DNA of 64,000 bases from Pyrofollis japonicus (GCF_033097485.1 NZ_AP028634.1:1541126-1605125), one strand, 5' to 3'. Shown: positions 7,761 through 17,159, numbered from the stretch's first letter. Program-made: numbers and translations. The notes: generated by a model not told the origin, from the sequence alone.

Positions 7761-8906
7761 TTATCGCCTCTGCTTGAAAGCGAAGAGGCACTTGAGCAGC
7801 GAACTATGCCTATCATAGTCTATTTTGCATCGGTCTCCGTGACTAATGCATGCGATGGATAAGGCTGCTCTCCAGAATTCTCTAAAGAGAAGCGAAATCC
7901 TTGTTAATAAGCGTTGCAAGAATAGTTCGTGCCTCAGCTTTCTCCAAGCCTCTTGTACAACGGATTCCCAGCTTGGCTCATGTATCGCCCTTGCTATTTC
8001 GGGAGCGAGGACAGCTACTGCATAGAGTCCTCCCCCAGTAAAAGGCTTCGATGCGCAGAGCACATCCCCGACCCCCCAGGCCTTGCCCGCACGAATTCTC
8101 TTGGCAGGTGGTCCTCGAACAATTGTACCACCTCGATGAGAGATTATGCTGTCTAGTTCCAAAAGGCCTCGCCGCTCAGCCACTCTTAGAAGCTCCGAGA
8201 GCCTCGGCAACGGGTCGTCGAGGGAACCGAGCCCTATGAGGGCCTCCCTGCCATAGTTAATTGGCACGATCCATGCAAAGAAGTCGGGAGCGAATCGCCT
8301 ACCATGGATAGTGTAGAAGATGTTTTCGGGCAATCTCTTCAAAAGCCTGGCCCGGAGCTCGAATCCTGCAAGCTTGTCACACTTCTCCACTCCAAAGAGC
8401 TTTGAGAAAGAACCATAGCCAGTCCCAACAATAATTGCTTGCTCGGCGCACAGCCTTGCACCCCCGCTAAGATGTACGCAGCCTTTTTCGGCATCGACTC
8501 TACTAGCACGTCTACGGAACAGTATTTTGTGGCCAAGGCTTTGCACTTTTTCCGCCAATAGTTCCTCTAGCAACGGTCGTGAAATCCTTACGGCAAGCAT
8601 AGTGGACTCTATTGAGCAAAAGGCTTCAAGATTATCTTTGAGGAACACGGCTGTATCGTATATCTCTCTAACAGCTTCCCAGCCAAGTCTTTTTGCAGTC
8701 CAAGGGCTAACTAGTCCAGTGCAGTGAGGCGGCCAGCCCGGCCTATGAGAAGCCGAAACAACTGCAACTGATGAATTTTTGAGCCTAGAGGCCACTGCGA
8801 GCCCGGAGACACTCGCGCCGAGAACTACAACGTTGTAGCTGTTAAGGGGGTCAGCCAAGGCTAAACTCATCCCTGCAGCGCCATCAGCTCCGCCTGAGCC
8901 AATCAT
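7761..8906 (-). CDS. FAD-dependent oxidoreductase, geranylgeranyl-reductase-like
   Basis: A Rossmann-type FAD site lies near the N-terminus (VVVLGASVSGLAVASRL). The HCTGLVSP segment (near residues 61-68) and the late KPFTGGGLYAVAVLAPEIARAI are both typical of the geranylgeranyl reductase family. Such enzymes saturate isoprenoid double bonds; in archaea they act on membrane lipid chains or quinone tails. At 381 residues it is slightly short. The ATG at 8906 gives an odd Gly/Ala-rich leader, so the ATG at 8870 (MSLALADPLN) is an equally good start. It is likely co-transcribed with the Trm5-like gene four bases downstream. The substrate is inferred only at family level. Confidence 0.72.
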   Translation of the reverse strand: MIGSGGADGAAGMSLALADPLNSYNVVVLGASVSGLAVASRLKNSSVAVVSASHRPGWPPHCTGLVSPWTAKRLGWEAVREIYDTAVFLKDNLEAFCSIESTMLAVRISRPLLEELLAEKVQSLGHKILFRRRASRVDAEKGCVHLSGGARLCAEQAIIVGTGYGSFSKLFGVEKCDKLAGFELRARLLKRLPENIFYTIHGRRFAPDFFAWIVPINYGREALIGLGSLDDPLPRLSELLRVAERRGLLELDSIISHRGGTIVRGPPAKRIRAGKAWGVGDVLCASKPFTGGGLYAVAVLAPEIARAIHEPSWESVVQEAWRKLRHELFLQRLLTRISLLFREFWRAALSIACISHGDRCKIDYDRHSSLLKCLFAFKQRR

Positions 8907-8980
8907 CCCCGCTTATTCATCATTCTAGGCGTTGCGTTAATAAGCTGCCCATCAAAGAGGTAGTGTATACGTGGAAGGAT

Positions 8981-9087
8981 GCCGGGGTGGCCGAGCGGTC
9001 GAAGGCGGCGGGCTGCAGTGACAGCTCTGAGGACCGCCCATCGCGGAAACCCGTTGATCCCGGGTTCAAATCCCGGCCCCGGCTCCA
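8981..9087 (+). tRNA. tRNA-Cys (GCA) with an intron in the anticodon loop
   Basis: The acceptor strands GCCGGGG (8981-8987) and CCCCGGC (9077-9083) pair, with discriminator U and an encoded CCA at 9085-9087. The D stem is GCC/GGC. The T arm is CCGGG-TTCAAAT-CCCGG. The anticodon stem strands GCGGG (9008-9012) and CCCGT (9050-9054) frame the loop CU-GCA-G, so the anticodon is GCA at 9015-9017. About 30 bases (roughly 9019-9048) interrupt the loop after position 37, the canonical archaeal intron site. Splicing by the archaeal endonuclease at a bulge-helix-bulge is expected. The U discriminator supports Cys rather than Ser or Leu. Confidence 0.88.
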
Positions 9088-9212
9088 CATTACAACACAG
9101 CTGGTGTCTCCCTATCACCCCGGTTCTTACCCCGGCTCTTTCGCCGGATAGAAGACAAGTCCTTAACTAGCACAAAGCTAGAACCATAGAGACTAGGGGA
9201 GTGTGGCTTCTC

Positions 9213-9584
9213 ATGCAGAGCTCTATGAGCACTGTAAAAGATATCGTGAATAAGCTCGCAAAGCAGGCAGGATACCGGGTTGAGGAACGCGGAGAAAAAG
9301 TGGTAATCACACATCCTAATGCACCGATATTTATAGAGGTGTTTGAGAGCAGTCGTGGAATTATGGTTAAGATAGGTCATGAGAATCTTAAGGACTATGT
9401 GCGCGAAATAATAGATACCGAGGAGAACCCGCGAGACTACATTGAGGATGTTCTTGACGATGTTTCTTCGCTTGCCCTAAGGATTGTTGAGGCCCTGCGC
9501 CAGAGAGGGCTAAGTGTCGTAAGCGATACAAGAACCGGCGTCATGGATGTCTTGGAGGAGTTGGAAGAAGCTGAAGAGGAGTGA
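9213..9584 (+). CDS. Conserved hypothetical acidic protein
   Basis: This small soluble protein of about 123 residues has no recognised domain. It opens with a basic/amphipathic helix, then beta strands (KVVITHPNAPIFIEVFE), a helical middle and a very acidic C-terminal tail (LEELEEAEEE). Three in-frame starts are possible: GTG 9201, ATG 9213 and ATG 9225. The GGGGAG at about 9195 suits the 9213 start best. It follows tRNA-Cys on the same strand, with a TATA-like CCTTAACTAG near 9161. The first half resembles a small nucleic-acid or dimerisation domain, but no function can be assigned. Confidence 0.6.
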   Translation: MQSSMSTVKDIVNKLAKQAGYRVEERGEKVVITHPNAPIFIEVFESSRGIMVKIGHENLKDYVREIIDTEENPRDYIEDVLDDVSSLALRIVEALRQRGLSVVSDTRTGVMDVLEELEEAEEE

Positions 9585-9711
9585 GAGGAGGCTCGGCACC
9601 AGAAACCGTCATCACGTTTCAGCATATCTAGCCCTCTTCACAGCCTAAAATATATGTATCTGGGTAAGCAGTAATAAGGCTCTTACTAAACACCGTTTGC
9701 AAAACAAGGTG

Positions 9712-10821
9712 ATGAGCCTCCTCTCACCCCCATGCAGAGCCGTGATAGCTGTGAAGAACCTCACGGTAACTGATGAGAAGTGTGGTACTGCTCCCTACCC
9801 TTCACCGCTTCTTGACGTCCTCTACGGTTATGGAGTAGGGACTCTATGTTTTCGTGGCCGCCGATTTCCGCGGCTTAGCGCGTTCCGTGAGATCCTCCTC
9901 AGAGCACTTATATGGGGAGGATGCATACAGAGAACATCTTCGTCAGAAGGAAGGATAGAGGAGTGCACGGTCTATAAGGGGAGACGCTTTTGCGCAGCCC
10001 GGCTAGGCGGTCGTGCCTGCTGCGACGCGGTTTTCAGCGAGAACTCTTATTGCAGTTTACGTAAAGACTTGCTGGGCTGGATCGAAGACTATTTACCGCT
10101 CATAGTAATTGATATGAGTCTTCTTAGAGAGCATAGGGGAAGAGAAATACGAAGCCTACGAGTCCAGATAGGTGCTACTCTGGGGGTAGTGAGGCGCTTC
10201 CTATGGGATCGCCACTTACTCATAGCCGGGATAGAGCCCGGTGTCGCTGAGTGGTTGCGCGCGTTTATGGGGCGTGCCTTGGTGGACTTTAGTGTTCTCC
10301 CAGGCGATGAAGCAGCAGAGCTAAGAGGTGCCAAGAGGATTATACTCCTTGATCCAAGCGCTGATAGGGATCTAGGCGTTGATGATGTTCTGTCAGCGGA
10401 TGCTTTTGTTCTCGGCGGTATTGTGGACATCTTGCCGCGGCCCGGAGCAACACGTAGGTTGAAATTGCGCGGAATAGCTATTCCGCGCAGGATTTCTCTT
10501 CGAGGCGACATACACGGAGTTCCTTCGCGGCTTAACCAGCTAGTCGAGATTATTCTAAGGGCGCGCTATGAAACGTGTGGCGACATCGAGCAAGCAATAC
10601 GGAGCACTATGAGTCCAAGAGATGCTAGGCTTCGTGCATACATTGAGCTTATGAGGTGGAGCAGGGGGAGACGAAGAGAAGTGCCGGTTGAGCTCTACTA
10701 TGAGCTTAAGGAGTGGCTCCCCCTAAGCCTTAGGGATTTTATTCGTGCAGCGAAAATGGCTGGGCTAGAGGTAAAGGGGGTTCAGCAAAGGCCAAAGTCG
10801 TCACGTCACGATCAGCGATAG
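9712..10821 (+). CDS. trm10: tRNA m1A9/m1G9 methyltransferase, archaeal Trm10 family (SPOUT)
   Basis: The C-terminal two-thirds match the SPOUT core of archaeal Trm10, which methylates N1 of the purine at tRNA position 9. Diagnostic segments are RRFLWDRHLLIAG (near residues 160-172), IILLDPSADRDLGVDDVL, the knot strand FVLGGIVD and the final RGDIHGVPSRLNQLVEIILRARYE. The N-terminal ~130 residues are variable and Cys-rich, as expected for this family. I chose the ATG at 9712, preceded by AAGGTG; TTG 9697 and GTG 9709 are alternatives. A TATA-like TAAAATATATG lies at 9645-9655. Whether A9, G9 or both are methylated cannot be told from sequence. Confidence 0.85.
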   Translation: MSLLSPPCRAVIAVKNLTVTDEKCGTAPYPSPLLDVLYGYGVGTLCFRGRRFPRLSAFREILLRALIWGGCIQRTSSSEGRIEECTVYKGRRFCAARLGGRACCDAVFSENSYCSLRKDLLGWIEDYLPLIVIDMSLLREHRGREIRSLRVQIGATLGVVRRFLWDRHLLIAGIEPGVAEWLRAFMGRALVDFSVLPGDEAAELRGAKRIILLDPSADRDLGVDDVLSADAFVLGGIVDILPRPGATRRLKLRGIAIPRRISLRGDIHGVPSRLNQLVEIILRARYETCGDIEQAIRSTMSPRDARLRAYIELMRWSRGRRREVPVELYYELKEWLPLSLRDFIRAAKMAGLEVKGVQQRPKSSRHDQR

Positions 10822-10867
10822 CTGGTCACATCATTACCCTTTCCCTGTAGCAGGCTGTTTGCCGCCT

Positions 10868-11554
10868 TTAGTCTTTCTTAGCGAGGCAGTAGGTGTCTTC
10901 ACCGCAGACACTAATAACGCCTTTCTCAATGAGCATCTCTATAGCGTCACGATAATAGAACTCTTCGACCTCAACACCATACCATTCCTTGAAGCCCTCT
11001 ATGATCTCTTTGTAGGTCCACTTGTCCTTCCCGGTCTCCTTATAGGTCTCCGTAATCATTCGCTTAATGAACTGGGTAACATCCTCTAGACGTGTCCAAG
11101 GATACTGGAACCAGGTCCACTCCTTCACTTCCAGGAAGTAATAGTCCGGCTTAAACTTCGCAACAGTGCTAATCCATTGAAGCGCAGCTATCTTTAGGTC
11201 ATCTGGCTTCCACTCACTCAGTACATAGTCCTTTGCTAGGAGCAGTGTCTCGCCAGTATCAACTATGTCGTCGACGAGAAGTGCTCGGTGTCCCCTTAGG
11301 TCAACCTTGTAGGGGAACTTTATCACCGCGCGTTCTGCGGCCTTCGCTGCCTCAGTCCAGTGTTGGCTTTGAATGCTTAACAGATTCTCAACGCCTAGGA
11401 AGTCGCATAGTAGTCTTGCTGGTACGTACCCGCCTCGTGCAACAGCTATTACAACGGTGGGCTTGTATCCTGATTCTTTTATCTTGCGTGCTAGCCCTCT
11501 GCTCCATTCTACAATTTCGTTCCAGCTGACTAGTTTTACAGGGACGCGGGGCAT
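10868..11554 (-). CDS. Type I phosphoribosyltransferase (purine salvage type)
   Basis: The PRPP-binding motif LLVDDIVDTGETLLLA lies near residues 91-106 and the N-terminal VVIAVARGGYVPARLL near 34-49. Together they define a type I phosphoribosyltransferase, joining PRPP to a base, probably hypoxanthine, guanine or xanthine. The 228-residue length includes a C-terminal extension of about 75 residues rich in Trp, Tyr and Lys, which resembles crenarchaeal salvage enzymes and may form a small winged-helix-like cap. The ATG at 11554 begins MPRVPVKLVSWNEIVEWS. It is monocistronic, between Trm10 (convergent) and the cupin gene. Base specificity is not evident. Confidence 0.82.
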   Translation of the reverse strand: MPRVPVKLVSWNEIVEWSRGLARKIKESGYKPTVVIAVARGGYVPARLLCDFLGVENLLSIQSQHWTEAAKAAERAVIKFPYKVDLRGHRALLVDDIVDTGETLLLAKDYVLSEWKPDDLKIAALQWISTVAKFKPDYYFLEVKEWTWFQYPWTRLEDVTQFIKRMITETYKETGKDKWTYKEIIEGFKEWYGVEVEEFYYRDAIEMLIEKGVISVCGEDTYCLAKKD

Positions 11555-11649
11555 AAGGAGCCCTACACCCTAGAGGAGGCTAAAAAAGAAGGATTCAAAG
11601 ACTTTTTGCCAGCCTAGTCGGTACTCTCTATTTTACAGTGCACATGATT

Positions 11650-12060
11650 TTAGGCTTGCTTGCAAGGATCGTAGTTCTCGTCCACGCTTGGCTTCAATGG
11701 TATCAAGCATAGGAACTCAACGCCTTGGTCTCCGACAAAGTATTCGTGATCAATGTTTGGAGGTATGTATACGAAGTTGCGCTCCTTGAGCTCGTAGGTA
11801 TTCTCGCCTATGCGTACCTTCATAGAGCCACGCAGCACGAATATCTCGTGCTCCCATGGATGTTTGTGGGCAGGGATATGAGAGTTCGGCTCTGCCTGGA
11901 ATACTCTCATAGCGAAGGTTAGGGCGCCATCATCCTTCGCTATGAGCCAGCGAATAGTTACTCCCTTCACCGGTGTTCCGTCTGCAAGAGTTGCTTGCTT
12001 TGCAGGAATGTCTTCAACAGAGCCTATCTTCTCGCCACAGGGACCGCGTTGAATAGTCAA
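11650..12060 (-). CDS. Cupin-domain protein
   Basis: A single cupin barrel is recognisable. Motif 1 is HIPAHKHPWEHEIFVLRG, with His, His and Glu metal ligands. Motif 2 is YIPPNIDHEYF, with a further His. Such proteins bind a divalent metal and may be dioxygenases, isomerases or sensors; the substrate is unknown. The start is uncertain. The open frame extends to an ATG at 12141, but that adds residues encoded in a GC-rich hairpin. The TTG at 12060 (LTIQRGPCGE) gives a more family-like N-terminus, though GAGGT lies immediately before it. It transcribes away from the GC-rich intergenic island at 12061-12377. Confidence 0.75.
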   Translation of the reverse strand: MTIQRGPCGEKIGSVEDIPAKQATLADGTPVKGVTIRWLIAKDDGALTFAMRVFQAEPNSHIPAHKHPWEHEIFVLRGSMKVRIGENTYELKERNFVYIPPNIDHEYFVGDQGVEFLCLIPLKPSVDENYDPCKQA

Positions 12061-12108
12061 ACCTCTTACACCATAGTGGTATTGGTATGTGTGGAGGATT
12101 AGAGTTTG

Positions 12109-12290
12109 GTGCCGGGCACGGTCGCATCCGGCCCGGCACACGTCATCGGTGTAAAAGCCTCTGCGGGCAAGGGGGCGCGAGGGGGCACGCTCATCCCAAT
12201 AATGATGCTCGTCGGGGTGTGCCCCGCCTGACCGACCCGCTTCATAGCCCCGTAGCCGGGTCTCAGCGGGTGTGAGACCGGCGGGGCCCG
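12109..12290 (-). ncRNA. Candidate structured RNA: GC-rich island with three strong hairpins
   Basis: The 317-base gap between the divergent cupin and DUF460 genes is much more GC-rich than its flanks. It folds into three successive stems. GTGCCGGGC (12109-12117) pairs with GCCCGGCAC (12131-12139). GGGGCAC (12182-12188) pairs with GTGCCCC (12219-12225). A compound stem at 12247-12287 pairs GCCCC with GGGGC and GGTCTCA with TGAGACC. On the minus strand a TTTATTA-like box near 12305-12315 would place a start near 12288, at the edge of the third stem. I found no RNase P or SRP consensus core, so the class is open. Leader RNA of the cupin gene is an alternative. Confidence 0.35.
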
Positions 12291-12428
12291 GTTAAGGGTA
12301 AGATAATAAAACGGTAGGCTATTAGGGTTCTCTAGTATCTCTCTTGCCTTGGGAGACCGGGGCTACTCTAGTATTAAATGACTATTTGTTCCACGTTATT
12401 GCGGGGTGGCTCGTGCAGCGTGCGCGTT

Positions 12429-14459
12429 ATGGGTCTCGACATTGAGCCAGGGTGCCGCTCCAGTTCAAGGTGCTTTTCTCTAGTCCTCCTTGAAGATGAT
12501 AGGCTTGTTGCAAAATACGAATCCATTCCATTGCATCGAGTGATAAGGATTGTGTGGGAACACCGTCCTAGCGTTATAGCACTTGACAATCTATATGAGC
12601 TTGCATCTGACGAGCATGAACTCATACGCGTAGTCTCCATGCTTCCGCCGAACACGGAGATAGTACAAGTTACAAGGCTTCCCACCGGCGAATACGTTGA
12701 CATACGCTCATTAGCGAAGCTAGCCGGGATAGATGTTGGTAGCGGTAAGCTTTCTCCCTCAAGAACGGCATATGTTGCTGCACTTCTGGTTCTAAAGGGA
12801 TATGGCTCAAAGGTCCGGTTCGTCGAAGAGAAGACTCGCATAATTGTATCAAAGTCTCGTCGATTAAAGCATGGTGGCTCGAGTAATCCAAGATTTCAGC
12901 GCAAGGTTCGCTCCGCCATACTAAGAGCGGTGAAGCTGATCAAGCACAAGCTCGATAGAAACAGGTTCGACTATGACCTAGTTTTTCGTAAGAGTAGTGG
13001 TGGTCTCGAAAGCGCTACATTCATAGTGTATGCACCTAGGGATAGACTCTATGGGATCATTAAGCCCTACGAGGACAGTGATATAAGGATTGAAATCAAG
13101 CCAGTGTATAGTAGCCAGGTAGTCTTTGAGACTAAGCAGGACGAGACACTCCAGGGCTCCTTGCCATACATAATAGTTGGCGTTGACCCCGGCATATCAA
13201 CGGGTCTTGCAGCACTAGACATTAATGGTAATTTCGTAGCAGCTCTTAGCAGGAGAGGACTTGATAGAGGAGATGTTATTGCTTGGATACAGAGTCATGG
13301 AGTCCCTGTACTAGTCGCAACTGATGTGAGACCTGCACCCGACTTCGTGAAAAAACTCGCCGCCAGCCTAGGTGTACCGCTCTATGAGCCCCCTGTCTCA
13401 CTGAGCGTGGAGGAAAAACGTGAAATTGTTGAAGCTTTTGCAAAGAAATACCCAGAAGTGAATACGCTTCTTGATACCCATGTCCGCGATGCATTAGCAG
13501 CAGCGCTTAGAGCATTCAACAGCTACAAGTCAAAGCTTCAGCAAGTCGAGTCCTATGTCTCGAAGATAGGTATAGAAATGGACCTTAACCATATCAAAGC
13601 CGAGGTCATAAAGGGTGTAACAATTGCTGAAGCAGTAGAAAATGCTATTAATAGGGTTTTAAAGGGTATTGAGCCCCAAGCATACCTTGTAAAAAGAGTT
13701 CGAAAGCAAAGCGAGCATTACGAGGATAAGCAAGGCACTAACATAGTTAAGCTCAAGCACGAGATTGAAATTCTCCGTGCACAGAACAAGTTGTTGGAGC
13801 AAAAAATCAAGGAGCTTAATGAACGCCTTGAATTAATAGAAAAAGACTATCGTGTTACGCTCTTAGAGTATCGTAGCGATATTGAAAAAGATCGCGAGAT
13901 AGCTCGGCTGACTAACGCCCTAGCACAACTAAGAAATGAGCTCGAGAAAGTTAGAAAAGAAAAAGAAGAAATGAGAATAATGTTAGAAAAGATGAAGAAC
14001 ATAGTAATGGGTGTTGCTTCGGGAGCCCTTATACCAGGCCTATACCTTGGCGATATCGGCAATGATTCGATAGATGCTGTTAGAGAGATCGTGAGCAACT
14101 ATGGTAAGACAATTATTATCCTAGATAGAATAAATCCAGTAAACTGGGCACATTACGGCAGCGACTTAAAGGATGCAGTTCTAGCTGTGCTAGCACCGTC
14201 TTCAGAACTTGACAAGCGAAGCGCTATCGAGCAATACGATATCCCGGTTCTCCCAATCGAACAATACAGGGTTGAAGTAATTGATAGTCTTGCATTTGTT
14301 GACGAGCTAGTTATTAGTGATGCCTATGCACGGCTACAAGAGATAATACTCGAGAAGAAAAATAGGAATAAGCGTAAGGAACTCAGCCTAGATGACTTGA
14401 AGAAGCTATTTGCAGAATATAGGGAAAGAAGGGCTAAGCTATTCTCCAAAAATAGCTAA
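12429..14459 (+). CDS. DUF460 protein (COG2433-like, RNase H-fold plus coiled coil)
   Basis: The N-terminal DUF460 region (MGLDIEPG, then VIALDNLYEL) is followed by a RuvC/YqgF-like RNase H fold near residues 250-360, with IIVGVDPGISTGLAALD and the acidic HVRDALAAALRA. A long coiled coil (about 430-535) links to a C-terminal alpha/beta domain. These archaeal proteins are predicted nucleases or nucleic-acid binders of unknown role. The TATA-like GTATTAAATG at 12371-12380 predicts transcription from about 12402. I therefore chose the ATG at 12429 over the frame opening at 12378, which lies inside that box. It is monocistronic, convergent with SAM synthetase. Confidence 0.78.
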   Translation: MGLDIEPGCRSSSRCFSLVLLEDDRLVAKYESIPLHRVIRIVWEHRPSVIALDNLYELASDEHELIRVVSMLPPNTEIVQVTRLPTGEYVDIRSLAKLAGIDVGSGKLSPSRTAYVAALLVLKGYGSKVRFVEEKTRIIVSKSRRLKHGGSSNPRFQRKVRSAILRAVKLIKHKLDRNRFDYDLVFRKSSGGLESATFIVYAPRDRLYGIIKPYEDSDIRIEIKPVYSSQVVFETKQDETLQGSLPYIIVGVDPGISTGLAALDINGNFVAALSRRGLDRGDVIAWIQSHGVPVLVATDVRPAPDFVKKLAASLGVPLYEPPVSLSVEEKREIVEAFAKKYPEVNTLLDTHVRDALAAALRAFNSYKSKLQQVESYVSKIGIEMDLNHIKAEVIKGVTIAEAVENAINRVLKGIEPQAYLVKRVRKQSEHYEDKQGTNIVKLKHEIEILRAQNKLLEQKIKELNERLELIEKDYRVTLLEYRSDIEKDREIARLTNALAQLRNELEKVRKEKEEMRIMLEKMKNIVMGVASGALIPGLYLGDIGNDSIDAVREIVSNYGKTIIILDRINPVNWAHYGSDLKDAVLAVLAPSSELDKRSAIEQYDIPVLPIEQYRVEVIDSLAFVDELVISDAYARLQEIILEKKNRNKRKELSLDDLKKLFAEYRERRAKLFSKNS

Positions 14460-14498
14460 GCAATGGTTTTGTTCAGAAAGGAGGCTACAAAGTAATCA

Positions 14499-15728
14499 CT
14501 AGTATACTGTTATCTTGCTCTCTACAAGCTCCTTCGTTATTTTCGCGAAGCTGTCCAGCTCCTCGGCAACAATTGCTTCAATCTCGCGTATCGCGTTGCT
14601 TGGCAGCAGCTCGCCAGGCTTCTCAGTCAGTACCTTCACGTTTGCAATAAGGGGCTCGTTTAGCGGCTTACCTATCTGGCTCAAGAGTTTGACATAGACT
14701 TCTCTTATTCCTTCAACGCTCTCGTATATCTTCTTTGCCGCCCTCATTGCCATGATATTGTATATTTTGCCTACATGGTTTACCGGGTTCTTTCCAGCAG
14801 CTGCCTCAAGGCTCATAGGCCTAAGCGGCGTTATGAGCCCGTAGGCACGGTTGCCTCTACCAGTCATACCATCGTCTCCGTGCTCGGCGCTCGTCCCAGT
14901 AACGGTCAGGTAGACTATTCCCTTGTCTGGTTTGTCGGCAGTGTTTACATAGACATTGACATCATAGTCAGGTGCTATTCTTGACGCGAGATCTAGGACA
15001 GCCTCCCTTATGGAGTCCTTTACTGAAAGATAGTGATCAACGTCCTTAACAAGGCTCGAGATTATCGCGGCTGCTATTGTTAGCTCAATTTTCTTTCCGC
15101 GACGAAGACCCATGACCTTTATGTCCTCGCCTACCTCGGGCGTCTTTTCCTTGAATTCACGGCTGTTTAGCAACCTCTCTGTTTCGTAGACTAGTTTCTC
15201 AAGCGTTGTCATTGGGGCGAAGCCTACACCAACACTCGTGTCGTTTGCCAAGGGGACATGCCTCTTGCCAAGCTCGAATATTCCTACGAGGTCTGCGCTA
15301 CCATGACCTATCTTGTAGTCAACTATGACGTGTTTCTCGGGGTCAAGGAACCGGAAGCTCCTCTTTATCCAATCCTTAACCGCGTGCAGAACTAGAGGCC
15401 CTATCGGTATTTTCTCTCGAGTTCCGTCCTCAAGAATTACCTCTGTAGTTGCCCGTCCAGATACTATTATATAGATTGGCTGCAGTATGTCGCCTCCTCC
15501 AAACCTTGGCGCAGCCTGGCCGCCTACGACGAGTACTTTATCGAGGTTGTGGTGGAGTATGTAGCCATACTTGTCTAGATAATACCTTGATAGGACTCTG
15601 CTCGACTCCTCTGCGGCAGCATCAGCTATGGTGTCGGGGTGGCCCAGTCCTTTTCTCTCAACAAGCTCTACTTGTTGCTCTTCAATAGGCTGCCATTTTA
15701 CGCTTTCGATGACAATGTTTTTGGCCAC
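14499..15728 (-). CDS. mat: Archaeal S-adenosylmethionine synthetase
   Basis: This enzyme makes S-adenosylmethionine from methionine and ATP. It is the archaeal form, which is distinct from bacterial MetK. Family segments include [19 protein letters not shown] near the N-terminus, [18 protein letters not shown] and the late [19 protein letters not shown] chose the GTG at 15728: it has GGTGA eight bases upstream, and a TTAAAAG box near 15770 predicts transcription starting after the alternative ATG at 15758. This gives ~409 residues, normal for the family. It supplies methyl donor for the several methyltransferases and radical SAM enzymes in the window. Confidence 0.93.
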   Translation of the reverse strand: MAKNIVIESVKWQPIEEQQVELVERKGLGHPDTIADAAAEESSRVLSRYYLDKYGYILHHNLDKVLVVGGQAAPRFGGGDILQPIYIIVSGRATTEVILEDGTREKIPIGPLVLHAVKDWIKRSFRFLDPEKHVIVDYKIGHGSADLVGIFELGKRHVPLANDTSVGVGFAPMTTLEKLVYETERLLNSREFKEKTPEVGEDIKVMGLRRGKKIELTIAAAIISSLVKDVDHYLSVKDSIREAVLDLASRIAPDYDVNVYVNTADKPDKGIVYLTVTGTSAEHGDDGMTGRGNRAYGLITPLRPMSLEAAAGKNPVNHVGKIYNIMAMRAAKKIYESVEGIREVYVKLLSQIGKPLNEPLIANVKVLTEKPGELLPSNAIREIEAIVAEELDSFAKITKELVESKITVY

Positions 15729-15955
15729 TTTTTGTTCACCGGTCTGTAGGGGGTGCATCTCAGAGGCTTTTAAGATATTAATGAGCCGTATAGCCGTGTT
15801 ATTAGCTATTTAGTTGGCTCCATGTTATTGCCTTTAGTCTAGGAAATGATTATTGATACTAACACGTCATCGCTCTTGAAAATTGATGTTTCTAGAATCC
15901 TTTTCCGTAATACGTGTCTTGTTAACAGAATTACCTAGATGACTGTTTGACCGCG

Positions 15956-16237
15956 CTATGCGGTCGGCAGGCTTGGTGCCACTATCTCGTAGTCAACGCT
16001 GACATAGACTACGTGGCTTCCCCGTATCAATACGCGGCCATATTTCACCTTAGGCTCATTAGTTCCCGGCTTTAGTTCAACGCACTCGTCGAGTACTAGG
16101 TTCATCGTCGAATCTGTTGCGTGCAATTTGCCTACGTATTCGCTTCCGTCCTTAAGCTTAACGAATACAACTCTACCAATAGCGTCTCGTAGCATCTTCA
16201 AAGGACTTATCGTTTTTGCGCGTTGACGTTGGGACAT
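15956..16237 (-). CDS. LSm (Sm-like) RNA-binding protein
   Basis: This Sm-fold protein of about 93 residues forms ring oligomers that bind U-rich RNA. The Sm1 motif ([29 protein letters not shown] is split here as VVFVKLKDG and STMNLVLDE) and the Sm2 motif with [13 protein letters not shown] are intact. The ATG at 16237 (MSQRQRAK) is preferred over 16261, whose extra residues lack family support. A basic N-terminal tail is present. It is divergent from the nitrilase gene, with about 100 bases between starts, so both promoters lie in a shared region. Confidence 0.9.
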   Translation of the reverse strand: MSQRQRAKTISPLKMLRDAIGRVVFVKLKDGSEYVGKLHATDSTMNLVLDECVELKPGTNEPKVKYGRVLIRGSHVVYVSVDYEIVAPSLPTA

Positions 16238-16338
16238 TTTCACGCTACCCCCAAAAACCATGTATGCATTCTATGCCATTCAACCTACGCACTCGGCTGG
16301 GCTATAAATTTGTAGCACCTCTCAGCCCTTACATAGAA

Positions 16339-17151
16339 ATGGAGGAAAAACCTACTATGAAGGACTTTACGCTAGGCATCCTCCAGTTCAGTGCGCGGGA
16401 CGACGCCGTCGCCAGCCTTGAGAGAATAAAACAAATTTTGTCACAGTATAGCGTAAATGCAGATTTGATAATTCTGCCCGAGTACTCTAACGCGGATCCG
16501 ACAGGGCTCAGCCGCGATACCGTACTTGAAAGAGCCGAGAAGCATGGCGGGTACTTCACCCGTGGCCTAGAAATGCTTGCCGAAGACTACGGTGTCTATA
16601 TTCTGGCTGGGCTCCTTGAACGTGAAGGCGAGTGCGCCTACAGCTCAGTGCTCTACGTGACCCCTTCCAGCGAATCGAAGATAGTGTACCGTAAGAGAAT
16701 ACTATTCGACGCCCTCGGCGTCCGTGAATCAGACATACTATGCCCTGGAAAAACACAGCCACCGGTGCTAAACCTGCCCTTCGCTAGGATAGGGCTCCTG
16801 GTCTGCTTTGAGCTGCGCTTCCCCGAAATAGCCCGCCAGCTAGCACTCCAAGGCGCAGAGGTTGTAGTAGCTCCTACAGCATGGTTCCAGGGCCATCTAA
16901 AAGAAGAACAGTTAGTAGCAATAGCCAAGACCAGGGCCATGGAGAATACGGTCTACTTAGCGATAGCTTCCCAGTGGAGCAACAAGTTTACCGGTAGAAG
17001 CATAGTAGTTGACCCCTATGGTGCAACACGGCTAGATCTAGGCAGCGGAGAACGCTACGGCGAAGCATTCATAGAGTCAGCATATCTCAAAGAGGTGAGG
17101 ACTCAGCTACCGCTACTCAAAATACTAAGAGAAAACTTAATGAAAAATTAA
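16339..17151 (+). CDS. Nitrilase-superfamily carbon-nitrogen hydrolase
   Basis: The catalytic Glu-Lys-Cys triad is visible: LPEYSN (Glu, near residue 45), YRKRILFD (Lys) and LLVCFELRFPEIAR (Cys, near 150). Members hydrolyse amides or nitriles, such as omega-amides or N-carbamoyl compounds; the substrate here is not evident. The length of ~270 residues is typical. A TATA box CTATAAATT at 16302-16310 predicts a start near 16332, so ATG 16339 would have a very short leader. ATG 16357, with GGAGG at 16341-16345, is a good alternative. A T-rich stretch at 17160-17190 after the stop is a likely terminator. Confidence 0.85.
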   Translation: MEEKPTMKDFTLGILQFSARDDAVASLERIKQILSQYSVNADLIILPEYSNADPTGLSRDTVLERAEKHGGYFTRGLEMLAEDYGVYILAGLLEREGECAYSSVLYVTPSSESKIVYRKRILFDALGVRESDILCPGKTQPPVLNLPFARIGLLVCFELRFPEIARQLALQGAEVVVAPTAWFQGHLKEEQLVAIAKTRAMENTVYLAIASQWSNKFTGRSIVVDPYGATRLDLGSGERYGEAFIESAYLKEVRTQLPLLKILRENLMKN

Positions 17152-17159
17152 TTTAACTG

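Noticed and set aside
9709-9773. C/D-box-like sRNA (GTGATGA, then CTGATGA) at the start of the Trm10 gene
   Set aside because: The C and D boxes are present but the inner D' and C' boxes are poor (CAGA, TGATAG), and the segment is explained as the Trm10 N-terminus.
12109-12290. SRP RNA or RNase P RNA
   Set aside because: No conserved core of either RNA was recognised in the GC-rich island on either strand.
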